From: Hemerocallis citrina | Lineage: Eukaryota > Streptophyta > Magnoliopsida > Asparagales > Asphodelaceae | Direction: 5' to 3' | Assembly (NCBI GenBank): GCA_017893485.1 | Contig: JACEHZ010000374.1 | Span: forward strand, 271,001 to 335,000 | DNA: 64,000 bases | Shown here: one piece after another, positions 46,446-58,272 of the stretch | Numbering within the stretch: position 1 is the stretch's first letter | How the letters are laid out: every line of letters starts with the position of its first letter | Made by a program: the position numbers and the translations under genes | The notes under the pieces: generated by a model | The model's database searches: none | What the model was told of the DNA's origin: nothing | What the model saw: only the letters and a program-made list of their open reading frames with translations

Positions 46446-48335
46446 TCACCAGAATCGAGATGTAAATCTTGCATCTCGGTCGGATACTATCAACAATGGC
46501 ACTCCATGTAGTTTCACTATGTTCTCGATGTAGACCTCGGCCAACTTCTCGACTGTCCAGGTCATCTTTACTAGAAGAAAATGTGCTGACTTGGTCAATC
46601 GATCCACAATCACCCATATTGAGTCATTTCCCTTAGGGCTCCTGGGTAATCCAGTGATCAAATCCATACTGATGTTCTCCCATTTCCATACTGGAATGGG
46701 TAAAGGCTGTAACAATCCTCCTGGTTTCCGATTTTCGGCCTTAATTTGTTGGCATGTCAAACACTTGGCGACAAACTCTGCTATATCTCGCTTCATCCCT
46801 GACCACCAATAGTGCTGCTTTACATTACGATACATCTTGGTGCTTCCGGGGTGAATCGCAAGTAATGTGGAGTGAGCTTCCTTCATGATGTCCTCCCTCA
46901 ACTTCTCGTCCTTTGGTACACATAGTCGGTTACCAAACCATAGTGAACCTTCTCTTATACTGAATTCCACCAATTTCCCTTCGTGCACTTGCTTCTTCAT
47001 GTCTTCCATCTCTGGATCCTTGTTCTGAGCCTCTTTCACTCGCTCATCCAAGCTTGGTCGTAACACTAACTGTGCCAGAACTGCACTTAAGTGTTGTGTA
47101 ACCACTTCAATGCCTGCTTGCCTAATCTCTTCATCTAGCTCCCTCCGGGTCGCTATCAATGTAGCTACACTTCTCTTCCTACTGAGCGCATCTGCTACCA
47201 CATTGTCTTTCCCTGGATGATATATAATCTCAGGCCTGATATCTTCGAGCACTTCCAACCATCTCCTTTGCCTTAAGTTGAGATCCTTCTGCTGGTAGAT
47301 ATACTTCAAGCTCTTGTGGTCAGTGTAAATTTCCACCTTTGCTCCGTAGATATAATGTCTCCATGATTTCAAAGCAAAAATTATTGCTGCAAGTTTCAAA
47401 TCATGGGTTGGATAATTCTTCTCGTGTGGTCGTAGCTGCCTCGAACCATAAGCTATAACCTTGCCCTCTTGCATCAGCACACATCCGAACCCCAAATATG
47501 ACACATCACTGTAGATGACGTAGTCCTTGTCTTCCTGAGGTAAAACCAATATAGGTGCGGAGATCAAATGGTTCTTCAGTTCCTGAAAACTTTCTTCACA
47601 CTTCTCCGTCCAGTCGAAACTTTGGTTCTTTTTGGTCAAAGCTGTAAGAGGTACAGCTATCCTTGCATAATTCTGGATAAACTTTCGGTAATACCCAGTC
47701 ATACCCAAAAAACTCCTTACTTCCTTCACCGTCTTTGGTTGTGGCCATTCCTTGACCGCTTCTATCTTCTGAGGATCCGTTGCCACTCCCTTAGAAAGGA
47801 TAAGGCCTAGGAATGCAACTTCCGATTTCCAAAACTCACATTTAGATAATTTGGCATACAACTGATGCTCCTGTAACTTGCTCAAAACTGCTGTCAGATG
47901 TTCAACATGCTCCTCTTCTGTCCTTGAATATACCAAAATGTCGTCGATGAAGACCACGACAAATGAGTCAATAAACGGCCGTACAATTTTTTTCATTAAG
48001 TCCATGAAAATTACTGGAACGTTAGTCACTCCAAATGGCATTACCAAGAACTCATAGTATCCATGTCGAGTTCGAAAAGTTTTCTTAGGTACATCCTCTT
48101 CCTCGACTCGTACCTGATGATATCCAGACCGTAGATCAATCTTGGAAAATACTACTGCTCCCTGAAGTTGATCGAACAAATCGTCGATCCTGGGAATTGG
48201 GTACTTGTTCCGAATAGTGACTTTATTCAATTCTTGATAATCAATACACACCCTGAACGACCCGTCCTTCTTCTTAACAAGAAATACTGGTGCTTCCCAA
48301 GGCAATGCACTTGTTCTGATAAATCCTTTCTGCAA
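46446..48335 (-). pseudogene. Tekay-like pol: RT, RNase H, integrase N-terminal part
   Basis: 629 codons open. Reverse transcriptase with FIDDILVYS (residues 129-137), RNase H with [14 protein letters not shown] and [13 protein letters not shown] zinc domain ([13 protein letters not shown] ... CLTCQQIK), integrase core with SMDLITGLP and [13 protein letters not shown], then a stop at 46446-46448, in the middle of the core. Several changes from the family norm look like C-to-T or G-to-A (CIDYQELNK where Arg is usual, NVPVIFMDL where Ala is usual). The first Met used here is internal: the coding reading extends upstream past a stop at about 48361. Confidence 0.95.
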
Positions 48336-48574
48336 GTATTCTTCAATCTGCTTCTTGACCTAATTCTGCTCTACTGGTGCCATTCGATAGGGTGCTTTGG
48401 ATACTGGAGCACTACCTGGTTGAATTGTGATGCTAAACTCGACATCACGGTGTGGGGGAATTCCAGGTAAACCCTCTAGAACACAAGTGGAAAACTCCTC
48501 ACCACTGGTATCTTGTTCACCCTTTCTGGTACCCATACTTCACTAGTAGTTGCGAGCGTCATTGCCTCTGACCT
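48336..48574 (-). pseudogene. Protease-RT linker of Tekay-like pol
   Basis: The RT frame can be read here with VEFSITIQPGSAPVSKAPYR (minus strand, about 48452-48393) and [10 protein letters not shown], standard lead-in to chromoviral RT, broken by a TAG just before VKKQIEEYL. The protease frame ends at 48575, so a frame change separates the two. Confidence 0.8.
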
Positions 48575-48958
48575 CTACTCCCCGTGGAATACAAGTTCCA
48601 CTCCTTCAGCTGAGATGATTACCTTCTTCTCCTTGCAGTCAATGCTTATCTTGTGCCTCGACATCCAATCCATACCAATAATGACATCTGTTCCGGCAAA
48701 ACTCAACTCCATCAAATCGATACTTAGGGTTTCTCCGTTAATCTGGAGCTTACATCCCCTATAGCATAGATCTGTAGTAAGGTTTTTCCCTGACGGCGTA
48801 GCTACTGTCAAAGCTAAATCTGGAATTTCCTTTTGTGTGCATCTTAGTTTTCTTGAAAACGATTTTGACACAAAAGAATGAGTCGATCTACTGTCAAACA
48901 AGACTGTTGCCAAAATTCTATTTATATATATATATGTCCTGTTACAATAGTACATCAT
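48575..48958 (-). pseudogene. Tekay-like aspartic protease with altered active site
   Basis: 127 codons. The flap and C-terminal half (DLMELSFAGTDVIIGMDWMSRH) are typical of chromoviral retropepsin, which cuts the polyprotein. The active-site motif reads VLFDSRSTHSF, where the family has D-S-G; the Gly-to-Arg change at this position would be expected to abolish activity. It lies in a different frame from both gag (upstream) and RT (downstream). Confidence 0.92.
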
Positions 48959-49010
48959 CCATCAACTTCCAAAAACCCAAAATACAACTTAAAACTCATA
49001 CACCATTTGC

Positions 49011-50090
49011 TTACATACCAGCAATTACCCTTCCATCTTCTTCAGCATCCTTCTTGGTCAAGGCGAATACTCTTCCTTGACGCATGGGCCTTTTCCCTTT
49101 GTCAGTTGCTCCCGACCCTGTCCTGTGGCCGTTCCTTGCCAATTGAGGACATTCTGGCTTGATATGACATTCTTGTCCACACTGGAAACATTTCACTGCG
49201 TTCTTCTTGGGGCATCGATCCATAAAGTGTCCCTGCTCTCCACAATGATAGCAACTTCCGGGCTTGAATTCTCCTGCATTGGGATTGATTTTCCGGAACT
49301 TCTAGCCCTTGCCTTGCTTCTTGAACTTTGATGCTGGGGTGGTCCTCTTCCCTTTGTTCTAGAACTCTGTGCTTCCTTGATTCTGGTTCATATCCGCCTC
49401 TGTTGCTGCGGCTCTTCTTACCATCTTGTCGAATCGGCGAATGCCCAAGGGAACCATCTTCGACCTTAATACAGGCCTAAGTCCTTGCTCAAACCTCTGG
49501 GCCTTCTTCACTTCCTCCTGGAGCATCTCCGGCGCATACCTCGATAACTGAGAAAACTTCGTCTCATATTCCCTGACGGTCATGTTTCCTTGCTTCAAAC
49601 CATGGAACTCCATTGCTTTCTCCTCTTGCACATCCAAAAGGAAATAGTGCTATCGAAATTCCTCAAGGAAATCTTCCCAAGCGATCTGTCCCTCCCCAAG
49701 ACCACGCTTCACGGACTGCCACCAAACTCCGGCGTCCTTCTCTAGCAAGATTATGGTGAGACGTACCTTGCTGTCTTCGGGAGTCATCATCACCTCAAAC
49801 ACTGTCTCCACCTGACGTATCCAGTTGTCAGCAGCTGTGGGATCAGCCTGTCCTTTGAAGACTGGTGGCTTCATCCTCCTAAATGATTCCACCATCTTCA
49901 CTGGATCAGTGTTCACCGCAACTCCTGGTGCTCTTTGTGGCGGCGCTTGGTTCCTACTAGCCTCCACAAATGCTCAAATCAACTGATATACCCGAGTAAA
50001 TTCTCCCCTTACATCAAGGCCAGTACCGTTGGCTCCACTACCTTCGGCTTCAGTCTGGTGACTTCGGTTGCTTCTAGTCCTTCCTATCAT
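49011..50090 (-). pseudogene. Tekay-like gag with two zinc knuckles, four stops
   Basis: One frame from ATG at 50090 to 49011, with stops near 49975, 49650, 49359 and 49300. Capsid region: PPVFKGQADPTAADNWIRQ, TIILLEKDAGVWWQS, FHGLKQGNMTVREYETKFSQL. Two CCHC knuckles, CYHCGEQGHFMDRC and CFQCGQECHIKPEC, as in Tekay-type gag. The start follows ttagctttcag, which resembles a 3' splice site. All four lesions are nonsense changes without a frameshift. Confidence 0.92.
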
Positions 50091-50340
50091 CTGAAAGCTA
50101 ATACAGACACCATCAACCAACAATCGTAATATAAAACCCCATAACACACTAGCACTAGTTAAAACATACTAGTTCCATTCATTTCAAAAAGGTTTTACAA
50201 AGATTTGTCAACACATAATCACATCATCATCATCACATGGGTTCATACTACACCCATCAAAACAATAGCAAGTCAGCCTAGCTATTCAAAAAGGTCATCA
50301 TCTATACACATCAAAAGAGATCCTATAACACTAGAGGAAG
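50091..50340 (-). other. Spacer between extra ORF and gag
   Basis: 250 bp, no ORF. On the minus strand it ends in a pyrimidine-rich stretch with ..gtattagctttcag just before the gag ATG, a plausible intron 3' end. Confidence 0.5.
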
Positions 50341-50760
50341 TCACTGCTCTACTGCTCCTGGCGAGTCGCCAACCTCGGAGCTATCCCCGGTAGTCATACG
50401 GTCCAACAGATGCTGCATGTCGCAGACCTGTGCCCTCAGTGCCAAATACCTGCTCTGTAGCTGACCCACCCTTTCCTCGTATCGGTGCTTCAGCAGTACT
50501 ACCCTCTTCTTCCATTTCCTTTTGGCCCTCTCTAGCTTGGCCACTCTCCTTTCAGCAGTTATCAACGCCCATGCGAGGTTCTCAAAGCGATCCTCTAGCT
50601 GTCCGTGACTCCATTTATAGGCAGCCAGCTCCTGGGACATCATGGTGATAACTTGTACTAAGGCCGTGGGCTGTGGGGGTGGAGGTGGAAGTGGGGGTAC
50701 AGAACCATGTCCATCGGACCATCCATTCGAGTGTCCGTTGTCCAAGCTCGGCATCTGCAA
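50341..50760 (-). CDS. Extra coiled-coil ORF between PBS and gag of the Tekay-like element
   Basis: 139 intact codons in the 5' leader of an element whose gag and pol are all broken. Residues 1-32 are Gly/Ser/Pro-rich (PPLPPPPPQPT). Residues ~40-120 have heptad-like spacing with many charged residues (LEDRFENLAWALITAERRV, AKLERAKRKWKKR, YEERVGQLQSRYLALRAQV), suggesting a basic coiled coil. The tail is acidic. No family recognised. Start could be Met 1 or Met 3. On the minus strand the ATG follows tttctcttgcag, like an intron 3' end. It could be a gag-upstream accessory ORF, a captured host exon, or a chance frame kept open. Confidence 0.6.
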   Translation of the reverse strand: MQMPSLDNGHSNGWSDGHGSVPPLPPPPPQPTALVQVITMMSQELAAYKWSHGQLEDRFENLAWALITAERRVAKLERAKRKWKKRVVLLKHRYEERVGQLQSRYLALRAQVCDMQHLLDRMTTGDSSEVGDSPGAVEQ

Positions 50761-50920
50761 GAGAAAATATGGGAATTAGTACAGATACGGAAAAATTATA
50801 AGGCATAAGTTTTAAAAGCAACATTATGAATTATAACCATCAGCTATCTGACTAAATCCAACTCTCACAATGCATCTAAGTTTTAATTTTCCTGTTGTGT
50901 TGGACTAATATTTGAAGTCT

Positions 50921-50932
50921 GCTCTGATACCA
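50921..50932 (-). other. Primer binding site, tRNA-iMet (Tekay-like)
   Basis: Plus gctctgatacca, i.e. TGGTATCAGAGC on the minus strand, 5 bp inside the 5' LTR. Confidence 0.95.
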
Positions 50933-50937
50933 ACTTC

Positions 50938-53900
50938 TGTAGCGCCCCAAATCCCCAAATCGGGAACCGGAGACCCTACTCCAGGATTCGAACTTCAAAA
51001 TAGACAAATCAAAGAAGTACAGGAAATTTAAAACTTTTATTCCATATAATTGTTACATTTACAAAGTTTACAATGTCCGAATAAAATTACAATATTTACA
51101 ACAATATAACAGTACTTGTATATGTCCCTTGGATCCTTGGACCAACTCGATCTCCGTGGTACCTGTAGATCGGCTCCAGATACCTACAAGGTGGGGAATT
51201 TCAGTACTTCGACTGATGCAAAGCTGGTGATAACAGCGATCATCTAAAATTCAATCACAACCAATAATTTATGCAAAACAGAAAGGTGATGTGCCAAATA
51301 AGGGTTTAGTGGATACGGGTTCTAATGCAGTATTATGACATGACCTTAAGTCTAGATGCAGCAAACTCACATGCCTGACTCTAATGCAAGAAAGACTTTG
51401 GAGCACGAATGCATCCCATACTACATACGCCCCAAAATCTAGCCGTCTTTCTCCACAATATAGGAATTCGAACCCTCGCCATGCACCCTACTCTTGTACA
51501 CACTCCAATTCCCAATAGATTGTCCGTCGCCCAAGGAGGTTGCAGTGGTCGGTCTAGTTCCGCCCTGTAGTGCCCAAGTAGTCACCGCCAGTTGGTACCC
51601 GCGTACGGACCTCCTTAGAAACCGCGTTGAATCCGGTCCTACGACCATTTGATTCCTAACGTCCACTTATGGACTTACGCATGCATGTTCACCCCTGACC
51701 CGGGTTATGAACTTATATATACCAAACCACAAAAACCAGCACATAAGGATGTGAGCACCTCGGGAGGTCAAATCCTCCGGGCCTCCCATACCTTACTTCG
51801 GCAAAACTTTGGGAATCAACAGATCGAGATACGAGCCGAGGACCCAAACCCATGAGTGCCAAAAACGTATCCCTACGACTGGAAGGTACAACACCGACTA
51901 TGATTTACTAGGACTAATGCAAGTTCCCAATCCCTTAATAAGCATTCTAACCCCTACCTTACTTTAATTACTTCGGGTAAGAATTAATTGCTTCCACACT
52001 TGCCTATTAACCTCTGGCCCCTGGCGATACCGGTCCAGTTCGCCACTTTCCCAGCTTGGACTTGTCCAGCATAATGGCCTACGCCTGCCGCTACCCCGGC
52101 TGTGAATGTATAATCGCCCCGTGAGCTCAACTCACTGGCATGCTCGGACGTTCTACACTCGGCAGAAGTCTATAATATAGGGTGGATAGGTGCAGGGTAT
52201 CCCTTACCCTAGTGACTAACTCGAGTCACACATCCTACTCTGAGAGTCAACAACCTCAATAACAGAGATCAACCATCCCTAGACACGAGTCATTGACTCA
52301 GATAACACACAAGGGAAAATGTCTTCACAACACTTAGTCCAAACCAAGACTAAGCGACCTACGGGTTTCTGCTCGAAACTCAAAATGGTCATAACTCTCT
52401 CGATACAACTCCGATTGGAGTGTACGAGCTGAATCTGAAAAGGTAAGATCCTAGGCTACAACTTTCTAGTTGATCACGAGCTTAAATTCAAACATCTTAG
52501 TCCTTAAAATAGTCTCTCAAGTTCTAGCCCGCGTGCTTCCTGTGCACGGGCTGCACCTTACCAGTAACACAAAATCCTACTCGCTCCTCAGAACATCACA
52601 AACTCAATTTTTATAGAAGGGTGTGGGTGTCCTCAACAACTCTCTAGTTGTTCATGAGTCCAAATTATACCATTAAGTCACCCTAACACACTCATCTATC
52701 ATCGATACACCAATTCACACGATTGGTCTCTCCAATTCAGAGCACTCAGCTCTACTCTAGTTCTCTGTCCAGTCGTACAAAAATCATAGTAAATCAACCG
52801 TTTACTGGAACTGCCTCAAATTGGTCTTGTTGAAAAGATATAGGTGTCCACTACAACTCTCTAATGGATCAGGTTCACAAAATGTGCTTCTAACAAGTCT
52901 CAAATTCCCAATCTCTACAGTGTATCAAAACTGGCTGAAAACAGCACAGTGCATAATCATAAAATCAAAGTAAATTCCACACTTGTCCAAATGATATAAA
53001 ATTTATGATGGTGAAACTAGATATCATACCAAACATCATGCAAAAGACCTCATGTCAAAATTCCAATCATACAGTGAGTAATATCTATTGCAAATTTGCA
53101 CAGAAACCATCAAATTCTCCAGTTCAACATCAGCTACTGATTAAATCTTGATTTTTCTCATATCTATAATCTCATCCAAATAATTTACTGATTTTTTTAC
53201 ATAATCTAAATGCATGCAGGAACATAGGAAAAAAATTTCAGATAAATAGAATGCTTCAATAAATCATGAAAATTTCTACACTATCAGCCATTCTGTTTAT
53301 CTTTTGCTGAATCTGCCTTACGACACAGTTGCATCTCACGGTTTTATTAAAATATCAAATGACTATAGAAAAATCTGAAATAAATCATTGACGATCCTAA
53401 CACATATATAAACAAACTCTTTAAATTTCATGGTCTATTTCATTATATTTTGCTTTCGGGAAAATCCACAAAATGGTACTCCGAATAAGTTTTTCTAGTT
53501 CAATTCTGACTTCAACCTTCAACTCTTAGATGATCAACCCTATACATCCTACCATACATGCATGCAAGCAAAATCAATTAAAAGACAAGAAAATAAGGTT
53601 TAAAGAAACTCTCCACCCTTGGTTGTAGTAGAGGAATGATCTTCTTCAAGATTCCTTCCTTGGAAATCTCTTCTTGAGCCTTCTTCTTCACTTTCTTCTT
53701 CCTTCTCTCCTATTTCTCTTGAGGAGGTTTTCTGAAATTTCCAGAGCAAAGGGAGATAATGAAGTGGGAAGATGAAGGAGAAGAGATGGGGTATAGGCCG
53801 GATTTGACTTGGGGGGGGGGGGGGGGGGGGAGTAGGCTTAGGTGTAGGTGGTTTGATCAAAACCATGGCTCAAGCCCATTGGTTTTGTGGTTGTTATGTT

Positions 53901-54222
53901 GGCTACCAAAAATAGGCCTTAATGAGTTCCAAAGAGTGCGAGACGAGTGGTTTAACGAGCACACGCAATATATATCCACTGTAGTATCATACCGTGTTAT
54001 ATTTGTATGGGCGTCGTGCCTTAAACTAACGTTTATTCCAGTATCGGTCCTCCTCGTTCTCATGCATCTTTGGAATATAATTCTCTCATGAACCGTCCGT
54101 AACCCTAACCATCCACCACGATAGCAAAATCGATCCATAATACTACAATCAATTGCACGCATACTGACAATGTACATACACATATACATATATTCAGGTA
54201 TCGTACAAAATGGGGTGTTACA
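50938..54222 (-). repeat. Tekay-like 5' LTR
   Basis: 3285 bp, uninterrupted, TGTAGCGCCCC...GGGGTGTTACA. Collinear with the three pieces of the 3' LTR, and shows the empty target sites of the two solo LTRs inserted there (51766 and 54010). A 20-base G run lies at 53811-53830, at the same place as in the 3' LTR. ORFs inside it are non-coding. Confidence 0.95.
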
Positions 54223-54227
54223 AATAA

Positions 54228-57200
54228 TTACAACCATTATCTTGTTCTTGAACAAGGAATAAAAATTACATAAACTTATTACAACTGTTTACAAAAATAT
54301 CCAGATTCTACTTATGAAGCTATCAGCTGTCTTCCAGAGTGGTGTCGACTGATCACCGCCGAATTTTGCTGAGTGGTCCTGCTGCTTTCCTGAGATGCGC
54401 CCCGTAGCTAGAATCTTTTGCTGCACTGCTATGATATTCCGGCATCTGCTCGAATAGTAGGCATGCACACTGCCATTCTACTTGGATGCCTTGATGGTCT
54501 TTGGTTATCCTGCACTTGCAACCCGAAATCTAGTACCTAAAAGTGGGGTATGTCAGTAATCCTACTGACGCAATGCTGATAAGCGATCTCTAACTAGCAG
54601 TCACAATCCTTCTTGAATGGAAAGGAAATGTGCATCCTAACTTCCTAGTGTCTGTGCATGCCATTACCTGAAGTCTAATGCAAAATACAGAGTACATAAC
54701 AGATCTACTTAATCTAATGTCAGCAAGACTCTGGATACACATGCATCCCATACTACATATGCCCCAGATCAAGCTGTTTCTCCAGTTTCATGGATTCGAA
54801 CTCTCGCCATGCAATGCATTCTATTATTGTAAACTTCCCGTTCCTGATTGTACAACTTGATTGAGGAGGTATATAAAAAGAAATAACTTGGGGAGCTACC
54901 CTATTGCCACCAATAATTGTTGCAACGGACCATCCTCAAAAGCTGTGATGAACTTACAGATATACAGCAACATATCCATTACGCAGAAGATCCATTATGA
55001 TCCATTCGTGTCCACCAACATAGAACATGATAGCCTCGAAGGTCTAAAATCCCCCTATCCACCAGGAAATCCCCTCCCGTTCTTACCACATTACTTAGGA
55101 ATCAACAGTGCAAGGTACGCACAGCAACACGTATCCCTAATGATAGGAAAAGACAACCCTGGTTATCACCACCTAGTGCTGGCTCTTGAAACGAGTCGGA
55201 TTATAGGAAACCACCCCTAACACCAATTCCGTCTTCAAGCGAACAATAAAGAAAACCTAGAAAATGTAGTTCATTGAAAACATGTTGTCACTCAAATCAT
55301 ACATGGTGTCGATGAAACAATGTCGAGCCTGATTGGTCTGTCAAAATAACAATAATCACGGGAATCACACTCACCGATTCCCAATACCTTCACAGGTTAT
55401 CAACCATAACCCCGCCCCGTGACTCTGAGTAGTCCAACGATGCCCAAAAGATACATAAAAATTGTGAATGAAGGTAACATACACGAACACCAACCCTCTG
55501 ACCATTGACAGACTCCGGCATCAAGACACCAAATCACAAGATCGACCGTATAACCATACTCTCAACTCACTCATTTACATCATGAGTATTAAGCACAGGA
55601 CACTTGTCCAAGCCCCAATGAATTGCTAAACAACATATTTAGAACTCAATAGCTCACAATCTCATACTGTAGTATGAAGAGAATTCCTCATTGATCGTCC
55701 AATCAAGCAGTTCAAGACATAGCCATTGCTGCGACTTATCCCATAAAATCAGGTTTTCTAGAAGGGTAGGAGACTCTACTGCAATCCTCTAGTTGATAAT
55801 TTTCTCAAATTCCTTATAGAACCCCGTTCCCTGAATTTAATACAACCTGAAGTCAATCAAGACAGTAGGTTGCTGATCTTGGAACATCCATAACATCCAA
55901 AATACAACTCGGAATTTCTTGATATAACCCATTATGGAAAGCTAAGACCCTAGGCTACAACTCTCTAGTTAATCATTTTCTCAAATTCAATCATCTTGAT
56001 ACTATAAAAATCTCATATACTCTCAGCTGTACATCTCTTCATGCACTTGCTGCACTTCTCCAATAGCATAAAAGTTTTCTCACTCATCAGAATCACTCGA
56101 TTTCAGATTCTATGGAAAGGTGGGAGTGTCTACTACAACTTCCCAGTAGAACAAATCCTCAGATTCCATCACTAAAGTCCTCAGAAACACAAAATTCCAT
56201 TAGGTGCACAGGTAGAGAAGAATTTGTTCTTCTAGCAAACACTGTCTTGACTAAGACTGGATCTGCCCCAGTCTTAGAAAAATTATAACTTTCGACCTAC
56301 AAACTGGAATTTTATAATTTCATATGTTTTGGAAAGATAAGACTCTTCACTACAATTCTCTAGTTGATCAATCTTCCAAATTCTTAAACCATAATTCCAG
56401 AATTACTCATCTTCACAGACTAGTCAATCTGAGTTAGGCTGGACCTGGTCTACTTTGAAATTCAATAACAAATCAACCTTAAGTCTAAAGCTCATGAAAA
56501 TTGAGATTCTTAATCCAAACATATACCATTTCTTTGTGTCCAAATTTTGCATCTAGATTCATCTTACACAAAGAGTTAAGACCCTTCAAACATAGCATAA
56601 ATTTCAGCTGATCTTAAAACAGGGTCTTTTTCACTTCACACTATTTGTTTTTGAAACCTCATCAAATGTCATCTAAAAATTCTAAAATTTGAGAATCACC
56701 AAATAGATTCATACCAAAAGCTACTGCAAAATTTTCAAAGCAGTTTCATACACACACAAGTGGTTATGGCCATGTGAACTTCATTCTAAAAACAGTCAGC
56801 TTCAATTCTAACATCTAGATCAGTCGTAGCTTACAAATTTTTTGAGGCATCAAATGACTCAGAAAATTATGAAATTTAAGACTACGGTTGTAGACACATA
56901 CAAGAGTATCCACAAAAATTTTCAGCTGAAAATACCGAGCCAATACTGAGTTACAATTTTGGATAGAAACCACAAATTTTACACAACAGCAGCTCTTTCG
57001 GCTACTCTCTGTACGAAAGTTAGGCTAGTGTTTAGGTTATCAAATGGACTCCAAATATTATGAAAAAAAATCATGGAAGCCGTAGATACATAGCTCAACA
57101 AGTCCTAATAATTTGAGTCCAAAATTCCCAACCATTTGAGAGCTAGAAATTCTCAAACTCACATACTTATACATGCGCTTTAACAATATTCATGAAAAGA

Positions 57201-57941
57201 GATATTCTACCATACCGCATATTTTCTTTCTTTCTTAGCATGTCAATAACTCATGCATGATAATCAATATTCTCTTAGCTTCTATTACATGCTAAAGTTA
57301 CATACACATATAAAAAAAACTAATCTTTAGAGTTTAGAGAATCACACACTTTTTTGCAAGAAGACTCTTCCTAGTAGCTTTGCTTGCTCCTTTGCTCCTT
57401 GCTTTGTAAAGCTCCATAAATCTTCCTCCTTCTCTACTACTCTTACAAAAATCTCTCTTTTAATCTCTTTCTCTACTTCAAAGATTCTACCTTTTAACTC
57501 TTTTTTTTTTGAAACAAACAAACAAGAAGATAAAGAGAATAAGAAGTGAAGAGAGTGTGATATTTATAGAATGGAGTGAAAGGGTTTTGGGGTGGAAATG
57601 GGTCGGAAATCTATAAGGAGGATGGAGGGCTAGGATGGGAGGAGCTAGGGTTTGTGGAAGTGTGTGGATGAGATGAAGCCAACACACACAAGTAGAAGCT
57701 TCATGGAAGTTTCTCATTCCTAAAAAGTCAACACACATGGTGAATTGTTTCCACCATTGGATCTTCATCAAGATCGCCATGATCACATGATGCTAGGGTT
57801 CCTAACCATAGGTTAGGTCAAGGAACTCTAGGTCACCATACCCTAACCCTAACCCTAGTGCATAAATAGGTATGGTTATTCAATCCAATATATAATAATC
57901 ATGCACCAAAACAATTCGAGCACTAACTTGGTTTTAAATAA

Positions 57942-58036
<95 letters not shown>

Positions 58037-58267
58037 CTAAATTATTATTTTCTCCCAAAAATTGTCTGGTCAAAACAATCGGTACAATCTACTGTTCACG
58101 AGAAGATATCCCGAGTCTATCTCATTGGTGTTTAGAATAGCTCGTATATTTGCAATTTCTCAATTAAAAACTGATAGTTATTAGAAAAGTACGTAATCAT
58201 GTGCAATACTCAATTGTGCACGGATTACTATGCAAAATAGCTATATGCTATTTTGCGGGGTATTACA
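54228..58267 (-). mobile_element. Solo LTR (second nesting level), right piece
   Basis: With 32608-32741 gives about 4.17 kb. Ends gcggggtattaca then TSD TTAAT. TATA (plus tatttata) at 57561-57568. Contains four copies of the ctacaactctctagttgat module (ctagtt/ccagta at 55789, 55965, 56143, 56360), two adjoining microsatellites, and a single GTCGAC half-motif at 54343. No coding. Confidence 0.9.
57945..58035. repeat. (AT)n-(AAT)n compound microsatellite
   Basis: About 25 AT units (57945-57994) run into about 14 AAT units. The long Tyr/Ile ORF read on the minus strand is an artefact. Confidence 0.97.
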
Positions 58268-58272
58268 TTAAT

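Larger units (their letters stand above)
32742..54222 (-). mobile_element. Tekay-like chromovirus, complete in outline, decayed
   Basis: LTRs TGTAGCGCCCC...GGGGTGTTACA at 32742-45551 (interrupted, ~3282 bp of its own) and 50938-54222 (3285 bp). Perfect TSD AATAA at 32737-32741 and 54223-54227. tRNA-iMet PBS and PPT on the minus strand. Internal region 5386 bp with an extra ORF, gag with two zinc knuckles, protease, RT, RNase H, integrase and chromodomain-like tail, all broken by stops and frameshifts. LTR divergence is roughly 3-4% over the first 830 bp by eye, so it is older than the Athila copy. Confidence 0.96.

Noticed and set aside
54341..54352. ggtgtcgactga in solo LTR 32608-58267
   Set aside because: Only one half of a possible pair; left out of the palindrome set.
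57838..57861. Telomere-like accctaaccctaaccctag
   Set aside because: Only about three units, inside a solo LTR; too short to call an interstitial telomere, and the unit is not the usual plant TTTAGGG.
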